The notes below the pieces were generated by a model that was not told where the DNA came from, ran no database searches, and saw nothing but the letters and a program-made list of their open reading frames with translations. From contig NKIE01000134.1 in assembly GCA_002256055.1 (NCBI GenBank), positions 1 through 7,410 of the forward strand: DNA of 7,410 bases. Reading direction: 5' to 3'. Origin of the DNA: Pseudomonas sp. PGPPP3. Its GTDB lineage: Bacteria; Pseudomonadota; Gammaproteobacteria; Pseudomonadales; Pseudomonadaceae. How positions within the stretch are numbered: the stretch's first letter is position 1; every line of letters begins with the position of its first letter. Below, one piece after another: positions 1-7,260 of the stretch. The position numbers and the translations under genes are program-made.

Positions 1-649
1 CGACGGCGCTGACAATACGCAGATAACCTCCTTGCATAGCATTATAGGCACTGGCCATTTGGCCCACTTCGTCGCGACTGGAGAGCGGCACACGGGCGGT
101 CAGGTCGCCGCTCTTTTCCACCTGCAGCATCACGTCTTTAAGCGTATTGAGGTGTACTAAGAGGAAGTGGATCAACAGTTGCGAGGCGGCCAGCAATGCC
201 AGCATCAGGACACACACCACCACGGCGTAGCTGAAAGCGCGTTCTTCGAACACCTGCAACAGAGTTGGCGCGTGGGCCAGCACGGCAAGGCGTTGGCCGT
301 TGGCGAGATCAATTACATGGGCGCCAATCAGCGGTTCATCCGCGGCTACAACATCCCCCTCAAGATCGACCCAGCCCTGAGCACGAGCCAACTCGGCAGT
401 GCCTGCACGGCTCGGCGTCTGGCCCTTGGCAAAGGTCAGAAGTTGCGCGCTTTGGGGCAATGCTTGCTCTGCTGGCCAACTGGCCAGTATCTGCGCCTGC
501 TCCTGGGCCGCACTTTTAGCTGAACTGACGGCCGTTTGCTGCTCCAACTGCATGGCATAAAGAACCAACAGCAGAGTGGTCAAGAACGACACGGCATTGA
601 CTGCCCAGAACTTGTACTTGAGGGATAAATCTCGCATCCACGCGCCCAT
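1..649 (-). CDS. Methyl-accepting chemotaxis protein, N-terminal part (runs off the left edge)
   Basis: Chemoreceptor in the inner membrane that senses a periplasmic signal and controls the CheA kinase. The 216 visible residues show a cytoplasmic N-terminus (RDLSLKYKFW), TM1 at about 14-34, a short periplasmic domain of about 105 residues (35-139), TM2 at about 140-165, and a HAMP domain at about 160-212 with the typical GDLTARVP and SRDEVGQM segments. The methyl-accepting signalling domain lies outside the window, so strictly the output domain is inferred; a HAMP protein with another output is possible. The start at 649 follows a GAAGAAG sequence. A second in-frame ATG at 637 is also plausible, because relatives often begin MRDLSLKYKFW. 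The periplasmic region is too small for a double Cache domain and gives no clue to the ligand. A sigma-28 promoter lies 110-140 bp upstream. tatD precedes it on the same strand, with a 178-bp gap. Confidence 0.9.
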   Translation of the reverse strand, partial: MGAWMRDLSLKYKFWAVNAVSFLTTLLLVLYAMQLEQQTAVSSAKSAAQEQAQILASWPAEQALPQSAQLLTFAKGQTPSRAGTAELARAQGWVDLEGDVVAADEPLIGAHVIDLANGQRLAVLAHAPTLLQVFEERAFSYAVVVCVLMLALLAASQLLIHFLLVHLNTLKDVMLQVEKSGDLTARVPLSSRDEVGQMASAYNAMQGGYLRIVSAV

Positions 650-733
650 GGGTATCTTCTTCAGTTCAGAGGGTTGAGGTGCCGGATGGCAATGCGCCAG
701 CATTCTTATACAGGACCGTTGCTGACCACTTGA

Positions 734-749
734 CCAACATCAATGTTGG
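734..749. promoter_or_regulatory. Palindrome in the chemoreceptor leader region
   Basis: Two 7-bp arms, CCAACAT and ATGTTGG, are separated by 2 bp. It lies about 10 bp downstream of the -10 element of the sigma-28 promoter, so it spans roughly the transcription start to +20. It could be an operator or a small 5' stem-loop. No run of T follows it on either strand, so it does not look like a terminator. Confidence 0.45.
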
Positions 750-759
750 CTCGGTCACT

Positions 760-786
760 GTAACGGCCAGCAGCAAGTGAGCTTTA
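760..786 (-). promoter_or_regulatory. Sigma-28 (FliA) promoter for the chemoreceptor gene
   Basis: Read on the minus strand: TAAAGCTC, then 11 bases, then GCCGTTAC. The flagellar sigma factor consensus is TAAAGTTT-N11-GCCGATAA. Six of eight bases match in each element and the spacer is exact. Transcription would start near 750, giving a leader of about 100 nt before the MCP start. Chemoreceptor genes in Pseudomonas are commonly FliA-dependent, which fits. Confidence 0.65.
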
Positions 787-827
787 GCCAATTGGAAACA
801 AACTGTCTACGCGAGCGTGACATTAGC

Positions 828-1667
828 TTAGGCGCAGGTTTCTTCATCAGCGAGTTGTGTGACGGCAATAGACGGCAATGCAAAGAAGCGGCGGGCGTTG
901 GCGCAGGTATTGAGTGCCAATTGTTCAGGGCTCTCGCTGCGGTGTAAGGCTACTTCATTGAGCACGTGAGGCAAAAATGCCGGTTCATTTTTACCGCTCT
1001 TTGGCTTCGGCCGCAGGTTACGCGGCAGCAGAAAGGGCGCGTCGCTTTCCAGCATCAGGCGCTGGGACGGAATTTCCCGAAGCAAGGGGTGCAGATGACT
1101 GCCGCGGCGTTCATCGCAGACCCAACCGGTAATGCCGATATACAGGTCCAAATCGAGGTAACTAAACAAGCTGCGCTGGTCGCCGGTGAAGCAGTGCACC
1201 ACTGCAGCCGGCAACTGATCGCGGAACTCACGCAAAATGGCCAGCAGACGCTCAGTCGCGTCGCGCTCATGGAGAAAAACGGGCAACTGTAGCTCGACGG
1301 CCAGGGCCAGTTGTTGCTCTAGGGCTTTTTCCTGCATAGGGCGTGGGGAAAAATCGCGATTGAAGTCCAGCCCGCATTCACCCACGGCACGGGCACGGCT
1401 GTGCTTGAGCAGGTCTTGCAGGATACGTGGGCTGTCGGCTGTCCAGCTGCTGGCGTCATGGGGGTGAACACCCGCCGTGGCAAACAGTCGCTGACCTTGC
1501 GGGTCCAGTTGTTCGCACAGTTGCAGGGCTTGCTCACTGCCATCCAGGCTGGTGCCGGTCAGCAGCATCTGGCAAACGCCTGCAGCAATGGCACGTTCTA
1601 GCACCGCCTCGCGCTGGTTGGCAAAGCTTGGGTGGGTCAGGTTGACGCCAATGTCGATGAGTTGCAT
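828..1667 (-). CDS. tatD: TatD metal-dependent deoxyribonuclease
   Basis: Cytoplasmic TIM-barrel hydrolase of the TatD family. E. coli TatD is a Mg-dependent 3'-5' exonuclease linked to DNA repair and DNA fragmentation. The 279 residues cover the whole family length. Visible motifs: IDIGVNLTH at 4-12, GVHPHD at 66-71, GECGLDFNR at 96-104 (metal ligand E97), the FLHERD histidine H133, HCFTG with H158, [12 protein letters not shown] at 178-189, and ESDAP with D209. The IGVNL start in place of the usual HxH, and the VCDERRG segment, place it with TatD itself rather than YcfH or YjjV. The start at 1667 follows TGAGGAAG. It stands alone, away from tatABC, and is divergent from the mltF2-like gene. 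Confidence 0.95.
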   Translation of the reverse strand: MQLIDIGVNLTHPSFANQREAVLERAIAAGVCQMLLTGTSLDGSEQALQLCEQLDPQGQRLFATAGVHPHDASSWTADSPRILQDLLKHSRARAVGECGLDFNRDFSPRPMQEKALEQQLALAVELQLPVFLHERDATERLLAILREFRDQLPAAVVHCFTGDQRSLFSYLDLDLYIGITGWVCDERRGSHLHPLLREIPSQRLMLESDAPFLLPRNLRPKPKSGKNEPAFLPHVLNEVALHRSESPEQLALNTCANARRFFALPSIAVTQLADEETCA

Positions 1668-1703
1668 GGTGCTTCCTCAGGCTTAGCAAAGCAGCATAAC
1701 AGA

Positions 1704-1717
1704 GCTTATTAATAAGC
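1704..1717. promoter_or_regulatory. Perfect 14-bp palindrome in the tatD/mltF2 divergent region
   Basis: GCTTATTAATAAGC is its own reverse complement. It sits 37 bp upstream of the tatD start in an AT-rich stretch (about 1680-1760) where promoters for one or both divergent genes are expected. A dimeric regulator site is possible. I could not fit a convincing -35/-10 pair here, so the function is inferred from symmetry and position only. Confidence 0.4.
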
Positions 1718-1766
1718 CATAAAGCCTCTATTTACAGATAGTTAGGCCTGCTTTCTAAAGTGTCGA

Positions 1767-1854
1767 GCCAGCTTTGGCTGGCGCCTTTGGTCGCGCTGTG
1801 CGAACCTCCGCGGCCGCCGTGGCGGCCCATACGTCGGCCCTGCGGACTGTTTTT
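1767..1854 (+). promoter_or_regulatory. Structured GC-rich leader upstream of the mltF2-like gene
   Basis: Three inverted repeats in a row. The first is GCCAGC/GCTGGC (1767-1782, loop TTTG). The second is GGCCGCC/GGCGGCC (1812-1827), very stable. The third is weaker, GTC/GAC with an inner GC/GC pair and a G-G mismatch (1833-1847), followed by five T (1850-1854). The block is much more GC-rich than the AT-rich 80 bp before it. It could be a transcribed leader with an attenuator-like end, or an intergenic palindromic repeat. No complete gene is supported here. Confidence 0.35.
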
Positions 1855-1880
1855 GCCATGGTTGCCTGTATGGAGAGCGG

Positions 1881-3281
1881 ATGATCCGACGGCTGTTCAT
1901 TTACCTGTTGCTGTGGCTCCCACTGCCGGTCAGTGCGCGCCTGGGTGAGCCGCTGCACCCGGAGCACAAGGCCCAGGTAACGGCTGACTTGGCTGATATC
2001 CGCCAGCGCGGCGAGCTAAGGGTGCTGATCAATCAGAGCCGACACAGCTCGGCAGAGGTCAAGGGCCAGGTACTTGGGGTTGAACTGCAGCGGGTGCGCA
2101 GTTTTGTTCAGTACCTTAATCGTGACACTCAGCGACCATTGCGGCTGCGCTTGATCCCCAAGGCAAAAGACCAACTGCTGGCCGCCCTGCAGCGCGGTGA
2201 GGGCGATCTGTTGGCGCCGGGAGAGCTACTCAACGTGCAGGGCGAACAGCACGTCAGCGCGACCCGAGCCACTGAAACGCAGGTGCCGATAGTGCTGGTC
2301 AGTCGTCAGGGGGCGCAGCGTTATCGGCGTCTGGAACAGTTCGCGGGGCGTAACCTGACCTTGCCTCGTGGTAGCGCCGCCGCCGAGGCGGTGCGCCTGC
2401 TCAATCAGCAACTCGGCCAGCGCAAACTGGCGCCGCTGCTGATCGAATGGGTGGACAGCAGCCTGGCGGTAGAAGATGTGCTGGAAATGGTCCAGGCCGG
2501 TATCTATCCCTTCAGCGCGGTAGAGCAACCGATTGCCGAGCGCTGGGCCAAGGTGCTGCCCAAATTGCGTGTGGAGCGTCATTTGCAAGTCGGCCCGCGC
2601 AGCGACATGCACTGGTGGGTGCGCCGCGATGCTCCGATGCTGCTGGCTAAGGCAAATCGCTTCCTGCAGAGCTACGCGCCGGCGGGTGACCATGATGCGG
2701 CGTTTGTACGGCTCAACCGCCGTGCCTATCGGGTGCATGACCCGCTGGCGCGTAGCGATCGGCAACGACTGGAGAAAGTGCGCACGGTGATGCAGCGCCA
2801 TGCGCAGCAGACCGATCTTGACTGGTTGAGTTTGGCGGCCGTGGCCTTCAAAGAGTCATCCTTGAATCCGGCGGCCCGTGGTGCCAATGGTGCGACGGGC
2901 CTGATGCAGATCACACGGGCCGCCGCCCAAAGCGTTGGTGTTAACAATATCAGCAACCTTGATGGCAACGTGCAGGCGTCGAGCCGTTATCTAGCGATGT
3001 TACGTCGGCGCTTTTTTGCCAGTGCGCAAATAGCCGAGCCCGAGCGCCTGGCGTTTGCCTTGGCGGCCTACAGCATGGGCCCACAACGTGTGCAAAGCTT
3101 GAGGGCAGAGGCGCGGCGCCGCGGTCTGAATGCTAATCAGTGGTTCTTCCAAGTCGAGCGGGTGGCCATGGAGCAGATGGGCCTGGCGGGCGTCAGCTAT
3201 GTGAGTAGCGTGAACAAATATCGGCTGGCCTTTGTACGGGAACGCTACAGCCTGGATGCTCCTGTGCAGCGAAAGAAGTAA
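1881..3281 (+). CDS. mltF2: MltF-type lytic transglycosylase (MltF2-like)
   Basis: Periplasmic enzyme that cleaves the MurNAc-GlcNAc bond of peptidoglycan, leaving a 1,6-anhydro end. Residues 1-19 form a signal peptide ending PVSA, without a lipobox cysteine, whereas classical MltF is a lipoprotein. Residues about 40-280 are a solute-binding-protein-like (SBP_bac_3) domain starting near DIRQRGELRVL. Residues about 300-460 are the SLT domain. The catalytic Glu is E325 in FKESSLNPAA, followed by GANGATGLMQIT, the AYSMGPQRV segment and SYVSSVNKY. At 466 residues it is complete. The start at 1881 follows GGAG with normal spacing. The paralogue name comes from my memory of PA2865 (MltF2) near the P. 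aeruginosa lipase locus, so the subfamily is less certain than the enzyme class. In MltF the SBP domain regulates the SLT domain; the same is inferred here. Confidence 0.88.
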   Translation: MIRRLFIYLLLWLPLPVSARLGEPLHPEHKAQVTADLADIRQRGELRVLINQSRHSSAEVKGQVLGVELQRVRSFVQYLNRDTQRPLRLRLIPKAKDQLLAALQRGEGDLLAPGELLNVQGEQHVSATRATETQVPIVLVSRQGAQRYRRLEQFAGRNLTLPRGSAAAEAVRLLNQQLGQRKLAPLLIEWVDSSLAVEDVLEMVQAGIYPFSAVEQPIAERWAKVLPKLRVERHLQVGPRSDMHWWVRRDAPMLLAKANRFLQSYAPAGDHDAAFVRLNRRAYRVHDPLARSDRQRLEKVRTVMQRHAQQTDLDWLSLAAVAFKESSLNPAARGANGATGLMQITRAAAQSVGVNNISNLDGNVQASSRYLAMLRRRFFASAQIAEPERLAFALAAYSMGPQRVQSLRAEARRRGLNANQWFFQVERVAMEQMGLAGVSYVSSVNKYRLAFVRERYSLDAPVQRKK

Positions 3282-3389
3282 GCTTATTTATCTGTTTATT
3301 TGATATTTATACGCGGTATTTTGCGGTTTTAAGTATCGAATAAGTTGCTAATCTAAAGCCTCTTAAGCCCCTGCATCGAGGATCACGCC
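3282..3389 (+). promoter_or_regulatory. AT-rich spacer upstream of doxX, probable promoter region
   Basis: This 108-bp gap is far more AT-rich than the genes around it. It contains imperfect direct repeats (TTTATCTG then TTTATTTG, about 3287-3302). No terminator-like hairpin follows the mltF2-like gene, so read-through into doxX is possible. I found no good -35/-10 pair. The AT-richness is the only evidence for a promoter. Confidence 0.3.
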
Positions 3390-3824
3390 ATGAATGCTTT
3401 GCTCAAATCCATCACCCGCACCCACGCCGGTTATGGCATCAGCCTGCTGCGGATTGTCACCGGCCTGACGTTTGCCGCCCACGGTTCGCAGAAGCTGTTC
3501 GGTTGGTTTGGTGGCTATGGCCTGGCCGGTGTGGCGCAGTGGATGGAGAGTATTGGCATCACGCCGGGCTATTTGATGGCCGCGCTGGCCGGCAGTGCTG
3601 AGTTCTTCGGTGGCCTGGCCTTGGTCGTTGGTCTGCTGGTGCGCCCGGCCGCCGTCTCGCTGCTGATCGCCATGTTGGTCGCGATTGTCAGCGTGCACTG
3701 GGTTAACGGTTTCTTCATTACCGAGAACGGCTTTGAATACGCCATGATTCTGGCCTTGATCAGCGGCGTATTGCTGATTGAAGGCGCTGGCAAGTTGTCG
3801 CTGGATCGCCGTATCGGCGCCTGA
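3390..3824 (+). CDS. DoxX-family inner membrane protein
   Basis: Small integral membrane protein of the DoxX family, 144 residues, which is the usual length. About four membrane segments are visible: 14-31, 61-83, 86-107 and 117-132. The family signature is LLRIVTGLTFAAHGSQKLFG at 19-38, with the conserved H31, G32, K35 and L36. DoxX proteins have been linked to thiosulfate:quinone oxidoreductase and to redox or oxidative-stress complexes, but most bacterial members have no assigned function, and nothing here defines one. The start is supported by GAGG 8 bp upstream. It follows the mltF2-like gene by 108 bp on the same strand and is convergent with the foldase gene, 42 bp away. Confidence 0.88.
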   Translation: MNALLKSITRTHAGYGISLLRIVTGLTFAAHGSQKLFGWFGGYGLAGVAQWMESIGITPGYLMAALAGSAEFFGGLALVVGLLVRPAAVSLLIAMLVAIVSVHWVNGFFITENGFEYAMILALISGVLLIEGAGKLSLDRRIGA

Positions 3825-3839
3825 TCAGCTTGCCGAACC

Positions 3840-3864
3840 CCGGCCCGCACATGACGCGGGCCGG
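3840..3864. terminator. GC-rich hairpin between doxX and the lipase operon
   Basis: Perfect 9-bp arms CCGGCCCGC and GCGGGCCGG with a 7-base loop. It lies 15 bp after the doxX stop and 2 bp beyond the foldase stop on the opposite strand, the right place for a shared two-way terminator. The T tract is weak: ATTTAT on the plus strand, none on the minus strand. Termination may be inefficient, or the hairpin may mainly protect the 3' ends. Confidence 0.65.
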
Positions 3865-3866
3865 AT

Positions 3867-4904
3867 TTATGGGGCGTTGTTTTGCCGGGCACTGGCCAGT
3901 TGTGCACTGGCATCCAGGCGCAGGCGCTCCCGCTCATCGAACTGCTCTTGCGTCAGGCGTTGAATAGCTGCCTGTTTGTCGGCTGAGGTGAGGCCAGGGT
4001 GGTTTTCGATAGCACTTTTTTCCTGCTGAAAACGCTCCAGTCGCTGTTTCCAGTTTTGTCGCTGTTGATCCAACGCCTGCAAGCGACTGGCCGCTTGATT
4101 GCCAACCAGTTGTTGGCGCAGAGCCTGGACTTGCTCAGCACTGCCGCCGGCGGCTTGCAGAGCGCTGGTCTGGCTGCGCAGCTCGCTGTGCAGTTGTGGT
4201 AACACGCGGGCTTGCAGCTCTTCCGACAAGCCTTCGCGCAGACGATCAAGGGCTGCACCTTTTGCGTTGGCATCCAGACTGTCATTACGCTGGATAGCTA
4301 GACGCTCCAGAGTGAACAGGTTGTAGCTTTCATCAGCAGCGAAAAATACCTGATGCACCTCACTGCTAAATAGCCGTGCGCGCAGCGCCTGCACAGCCAT
4401 TTCACGCTGCTTCAGGGCATCCAGACTGGGCAGTTGCGGCAGGTCGCGCTCCAACAGAACCAATTGACGCTTGTAGTCGAGGTATTGCTCCAGCAGGGCC
4501 AAGGCTTGAGCTTCAGCTGGGGCTGGTAGCTGGGCGCGGATATGGGCCTGCAGACGCTCGATACTCTGCGCCAAGGATTCCTCACCGATGGCGCTGAGGA
4601 AGTAATCGAAAATTTGCACGATGTCGCGAGTAATCCGCAGATTGCCTTGCTCATCGAGCTGGAATTCACCGTCTACTTGAGTGCCGCTGAACGAGGCGGG
4701 AAGTGGTTTGGTATGGCTTGACGCGGGGGCGGGGCGATCTAGCGCAGCTTGTGGCTGGGGCGCGGGCAGTTGTTTGCTACTGGCAGTGGAAGAACCACCG
4801 GCTAGGCCTGTGGCAGGTTCAGGCGTAACGGGTTCCAGGTACAGGGTTATAGCGACACAGACCGCAAACAACACCGGCAACAGCAGAATGATTTTCTTCA
4901 CCAC
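3867..4904 (-). CDS. lipH: Lipase-specific foldase (Lif / LipH)
   Basis: Membrane-anchored periplasmic steric chaperone that folds the lipase encoded just upstream before it is secreted by type II secretion. The 345 residues show an N-terminal anchor (about 4-23), a Pro/Ala/Ser-rich linker (24-70), the foldase signature region (93-108), and then a long alpha-helical body rich in Gln, Glu, Arg and Leu that wraps the lipase in known structures. It matches the P. aeruginosa LipH I remember through [20 protein letters not shown] and FTLERLAIQ. The start is GTG at 4904 (a second GTG follows at 4901), with only a weak GAG upstream. The ATG at 4914 is out of frame. Odd point: the family motif RxxFDY(F/C)LSA reads V96-Q-I-F-D-Y-F-L-S-A here, so the conserved Arg is Val. 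Confidence 0.95.
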   Translation of the reverse strand: MVKKIILLLPVLFAVCVAITLYLEPVTPEPATGLAGGSSTASSKQLPAPQPQAALDRPAPASSHTKPLPASFSGTQVDGEFQLDEQGNLRITRDIVQIFDYFLSAIGEESLAQSIERLQAHIRAQLPAPAEAQALALLEQYLDYKRQLVLLERDLPQLPSLDALKQREMAVQALRARLFSSEVHQVFFAADESYNLFTLERLAIQRNDSLDANAKGAALDRLREGLSEELQARVLPQLHSELRSQTSALQAAGGSAEQVQALRQQLVGNQAASRLQALDQQRQNWKQRLERFQQEKSAIENHPGLTSADKQAAIQRLTQEQFDERERLRLDASAQLASARQNNAP

Positions 4905-4918
4905 AACTACTCATTAAT

Positions 4919-4946
4919 GCGGTGGCGCCGTTGTCGGCGCCACCGC
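4919..4946 (-). promoter_or_regulatory. Strong intercistronic hairpin between lipA and the foldase gene
   Basis: Perfect 11-bp arms GCGGTGGCGCC and GGCGCCACCGC with a 6-base loop, starting 5 bp after the lipA stop. No U tract follows (ATTAATGAG), so it is not a classical terminator. It ends 14 bp before the GTG start of the foldase gene. It could protect the 3' end of lipA mRNA or reduce expression of the foldase gene. Presence is certain; role is inferred. Confidence 0.6.
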
Positions 4947-4951
4947 AGGGC

Positions 4952-5908
<957 letters not shown>

Positions 5909-5971
5909 TTACGCGCGGTCCTTGCACGCTGACACGCCAATCCACGGCGAGTACTGCAGCCCGTGGGCTAA

Positions 5972-5987
5972 CGCAGTTTCCATGCCA
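5972..5987 (-). promoter_or_regulatory. Sigma-54 (RpoN) promoter candidate for lipA
   Basis: The minus strand reads TGGCATGGAAACTGCG. The consensus is TGGCAC-N5-TTGCA/T. The obligatory GG (-24) and GC (-12) are present with exactly 10 bases between them, and TGGCA and the following G match. Transcription would start near 5961, giving a leader of about 80 nt. P. aeruginosa and P. alcaligenes lipase genes are known to use sigma-54, which supports the call. Confidence 0.65.
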
Positions 5988-6177
5988 TGCCTCGGCTTGA
6001 GTCTGAACAGGCTCTAGTACGCTGCTCTCATGTCGATGGAGCGGATTGCTGGTGGTTTGTACTGGGTAGGGTGTTACAGCAGGGAACTGCAGGCGGGGTG
6101 TTGGCGACGGCGGGGAGCGCAGCACCTTCGGCAGAAATGCCGGCCAACCAGCCAAAAGATAGGTGGGCAGTGCGGCC

Positions 6178-6207
6178 TTGACAGTTTTACCGGCGGTTCT
6201 CTAGCAT
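6178..6207 (+). promoter_or_regulatory. Sigma-70 promoter candidate for the 93-codon gene
   Basis: A perfect -35 TTGACA (6178-6183) is followed, after 18 bp, by TAGCAT (6202-6207), which matches 4 of 6 bases of TATAAT. A start near 6214 would leave a leader of about 130 nt before the ATG at 6348. The -10 is imperfect and the spacer is one base longer than ideal. Confidence 0.45.
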
Positions 6208-6347
6208 GCCAGCCACAGCGCCGATTTAAACAGCTACTTGCGGGGCGCCGGAAGACTTCTACGAAGCCTTCGAAATACCGCTAAAGCGCTGGTTCGGTGT
6301 TGCCTCTCACCGCTGCCCAGCGGGATTTACGAGGCCGGAATACACCC

Positions 6348-6629
6348 ATGAGTTGCCCCCATCGCCTAACCCCAGTTTGTATCGCCGCTCCTGTGCGCAA
6401 AGTTCTGCTCGATGCTCGGCTGCCTGTTGCATTGCTGCGCCAACTTGATGGCTGGTCGCCAGCCGCCAGCCGCTTGCTTGAGTTCACCGATCAGCAAATC
6501 CCCCTGACTGAGCGCGCCAGTGACAGTCTTGATTGGGCTGTAATCACTCTGCCTACTGCCGGTGATATCGATACGCTATTGCCGGCGCTGCTGCGGGTGG
6601 CGCGTCAAGGCCTGATTCGTTTGACTTGA
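6348..6629 (+). CDS. Hypothetical protein, 93 residues
   Basis: I do not recognise this family with confidence. The protein begins MSCPHRLTPVC and continues with a Leu-rich stretch (RKVLLDARLPVALLRQL), a segment DSLDWAVITLP, and a Leu/Arg-rich end (LLPALLRVARQGLIRL). The end faintly resembles the last strand-helix part of a class I methyltransferase, but no SAM-binding motif is present, so I assign no function. It has no signal peptide or membrane segment, and is probably cytoplasmic. The start at 6348 has GAGG 13 bp upstream, which is long. GTG at 6297 is an alternative that would add 17 residues. It is convergent with the next gene, only 6 bp away, with no terminator between. A sigma-70-like promoter lies upstream. 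Confidence 0.6.
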   Translation: MSCPHRLTPVCIAAPVRKVLLDARLPVALLRQLDGWSPAASRLLEFTDQQIPLTERASDSLDWAVITLPTAGDIDTLLPALLRVARQGLIRLT

Positions 6630-6635
6630 AATTGC

Positions 6636-7250
6636 TCAGCAGGACAGGCTGTCTGCCTGGCGGTAAAGCAGTAGCAACTTGCGCGTGATGCTCTGCTGGA
6701 TGTCGCTGCGTTCGAACGCCGACAGGCGACTGAGCTTTTGCACCTGCAGGCGATGCAGGTGGATATAGGGCATTTGTTGGTCAAACTCACGCAGGTCGCC
6801 TTTCATCATGATCGGCAGAAAGTCATCACCAATCTTTTTCTGGTTGCTGATGATTTGCGCCAGCGCCTGTTTGAACGGCATGGTCTTGGGGCCTGGCCCG
6901 CCGTTTTTGATTTCGGTGGTCAGCAACAGTCCTGGTTTCCCCATCACCACGCCGGGGAGCACACACAGCCCGGTCTTGCGTACAGCCAAGGTATCAATGC
7001 CGTGTAAGGTGTCATGGAAGGCATAAGGGTTAGGCAGCACCACCATTTTGCGCCCCAACTCCGTGGGGAAGTGCAGGTTGTAATTGGTGTAGAGCTGACT
7101 GACTGACTCTGAGTAGACGCACAGGCGGTTTTCAAACAGCTGGATAAAACGCTCCGCCAGCTCGCGGCGGGCCATGCTGTCCAGATCCCAAATCAGGTCC
7201 TGGTTCTGCGGCTTGCTCAGATCGACTTCCTGATGCTCCATGCTGCTCAT
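6636..7250 (-). CDS. Hypothetical protein coupled to a chemoreceptor gene, 204 residues
   Basis: Unknown function; I recognise no family. The protein is soluble-looking, without signal peptide or membrane segments. It has a charged N-terminus (EHQEVDLSKPQNQDLIWDLD), a mixed alpha/beta middle part with VLPGVVMGKPGLLLTTEIKN (98-116) and a Gly/Pro-rich turn GGPGP (117-121), and a basic helical C-terminus (FERSDIQQSITRKLLLLYRQ). It starts 9 bp after the stop of the second MCP gene, and its ribosome site overlaps that stop, so the two genes are almost surely co-transcribed and translationally coupled. The close linkage suggests a role with that receptor or in a nearby signalling step, but the sequence itself does not show this. 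An ATG at 7241 (M4) is an alternative start. Confidence 0.85.
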   Translation of the reverse strand: MSSMEHQEVDLSKPQNQDLIWDLDSMARRELAERFIQLFENRLCVYSESVSQLYTNYNLHFPTELGRKMVVLPNPYAFHDTLHGIDTLAVRKTGLCVLPGVVMGKPGLLLTTEIKNGGPGPKTMPFKQALAQIISNQKKIGDDFLPIMMKGDLREFDQQMPYIHLHRLQVQKLSRLSAFERSDIQQSITRKLLLLYRQADSLSC

Positions 7251-7253
7251 AAT

Positions 7254-7260
7254 GTCCTCT
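7254..7260 (-). promoter_or_regulatory. Ribosome binding site overlapping the MCP stop codon
   Basis: The minus strand reads AGAGGAC, placing GAGG 5 bp before the ATG at 7250. Its first base is the last base of the TAA stop of the upstream MCP gene. This layout is typical of translational coupling and supports the start at 7250. Confidence 0.75.

Noticed and set aside
167..523. 118-codon plus-strand frame over the chemoreceptor gene
   Set aside because: The opposite strand gives a coherent receptor with two membrane segments and HAMP; the plus-strand frame is Gln/His/Arg-rich shadow.
2226..2801. 191-codon open frame on the minus strand inside the mltF2-like gene
   Set aside because: It lies opposite a well-supported enzyme gene, its sequence is not protein-like (His/Arg/Gln-rich), and such antisense frames are common in GC-rich Pseudomonas genes.
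4912..4914. ATG as start of the foldase gene
   Set aside because: It is 10 bases from the GTG start, so it is out of frame; the frame gives the anchor sequence only from GTG 4904 or 4901.
5924..5939. Second sigma-54 candidate, TGGCGTGTCAGCGTGC (minus strand)
   Set aside because: There are 11 bases, not 10, between GG and GC, and RpoN promoters do not tolerate this spacing well.
6030..6284. 84-codon plus-strand frame in the intergenic region
   Set aside because: It has no ribosome site, is rich in Arg, Gln and Cys in a random-looking way, and covers the regulatory region.
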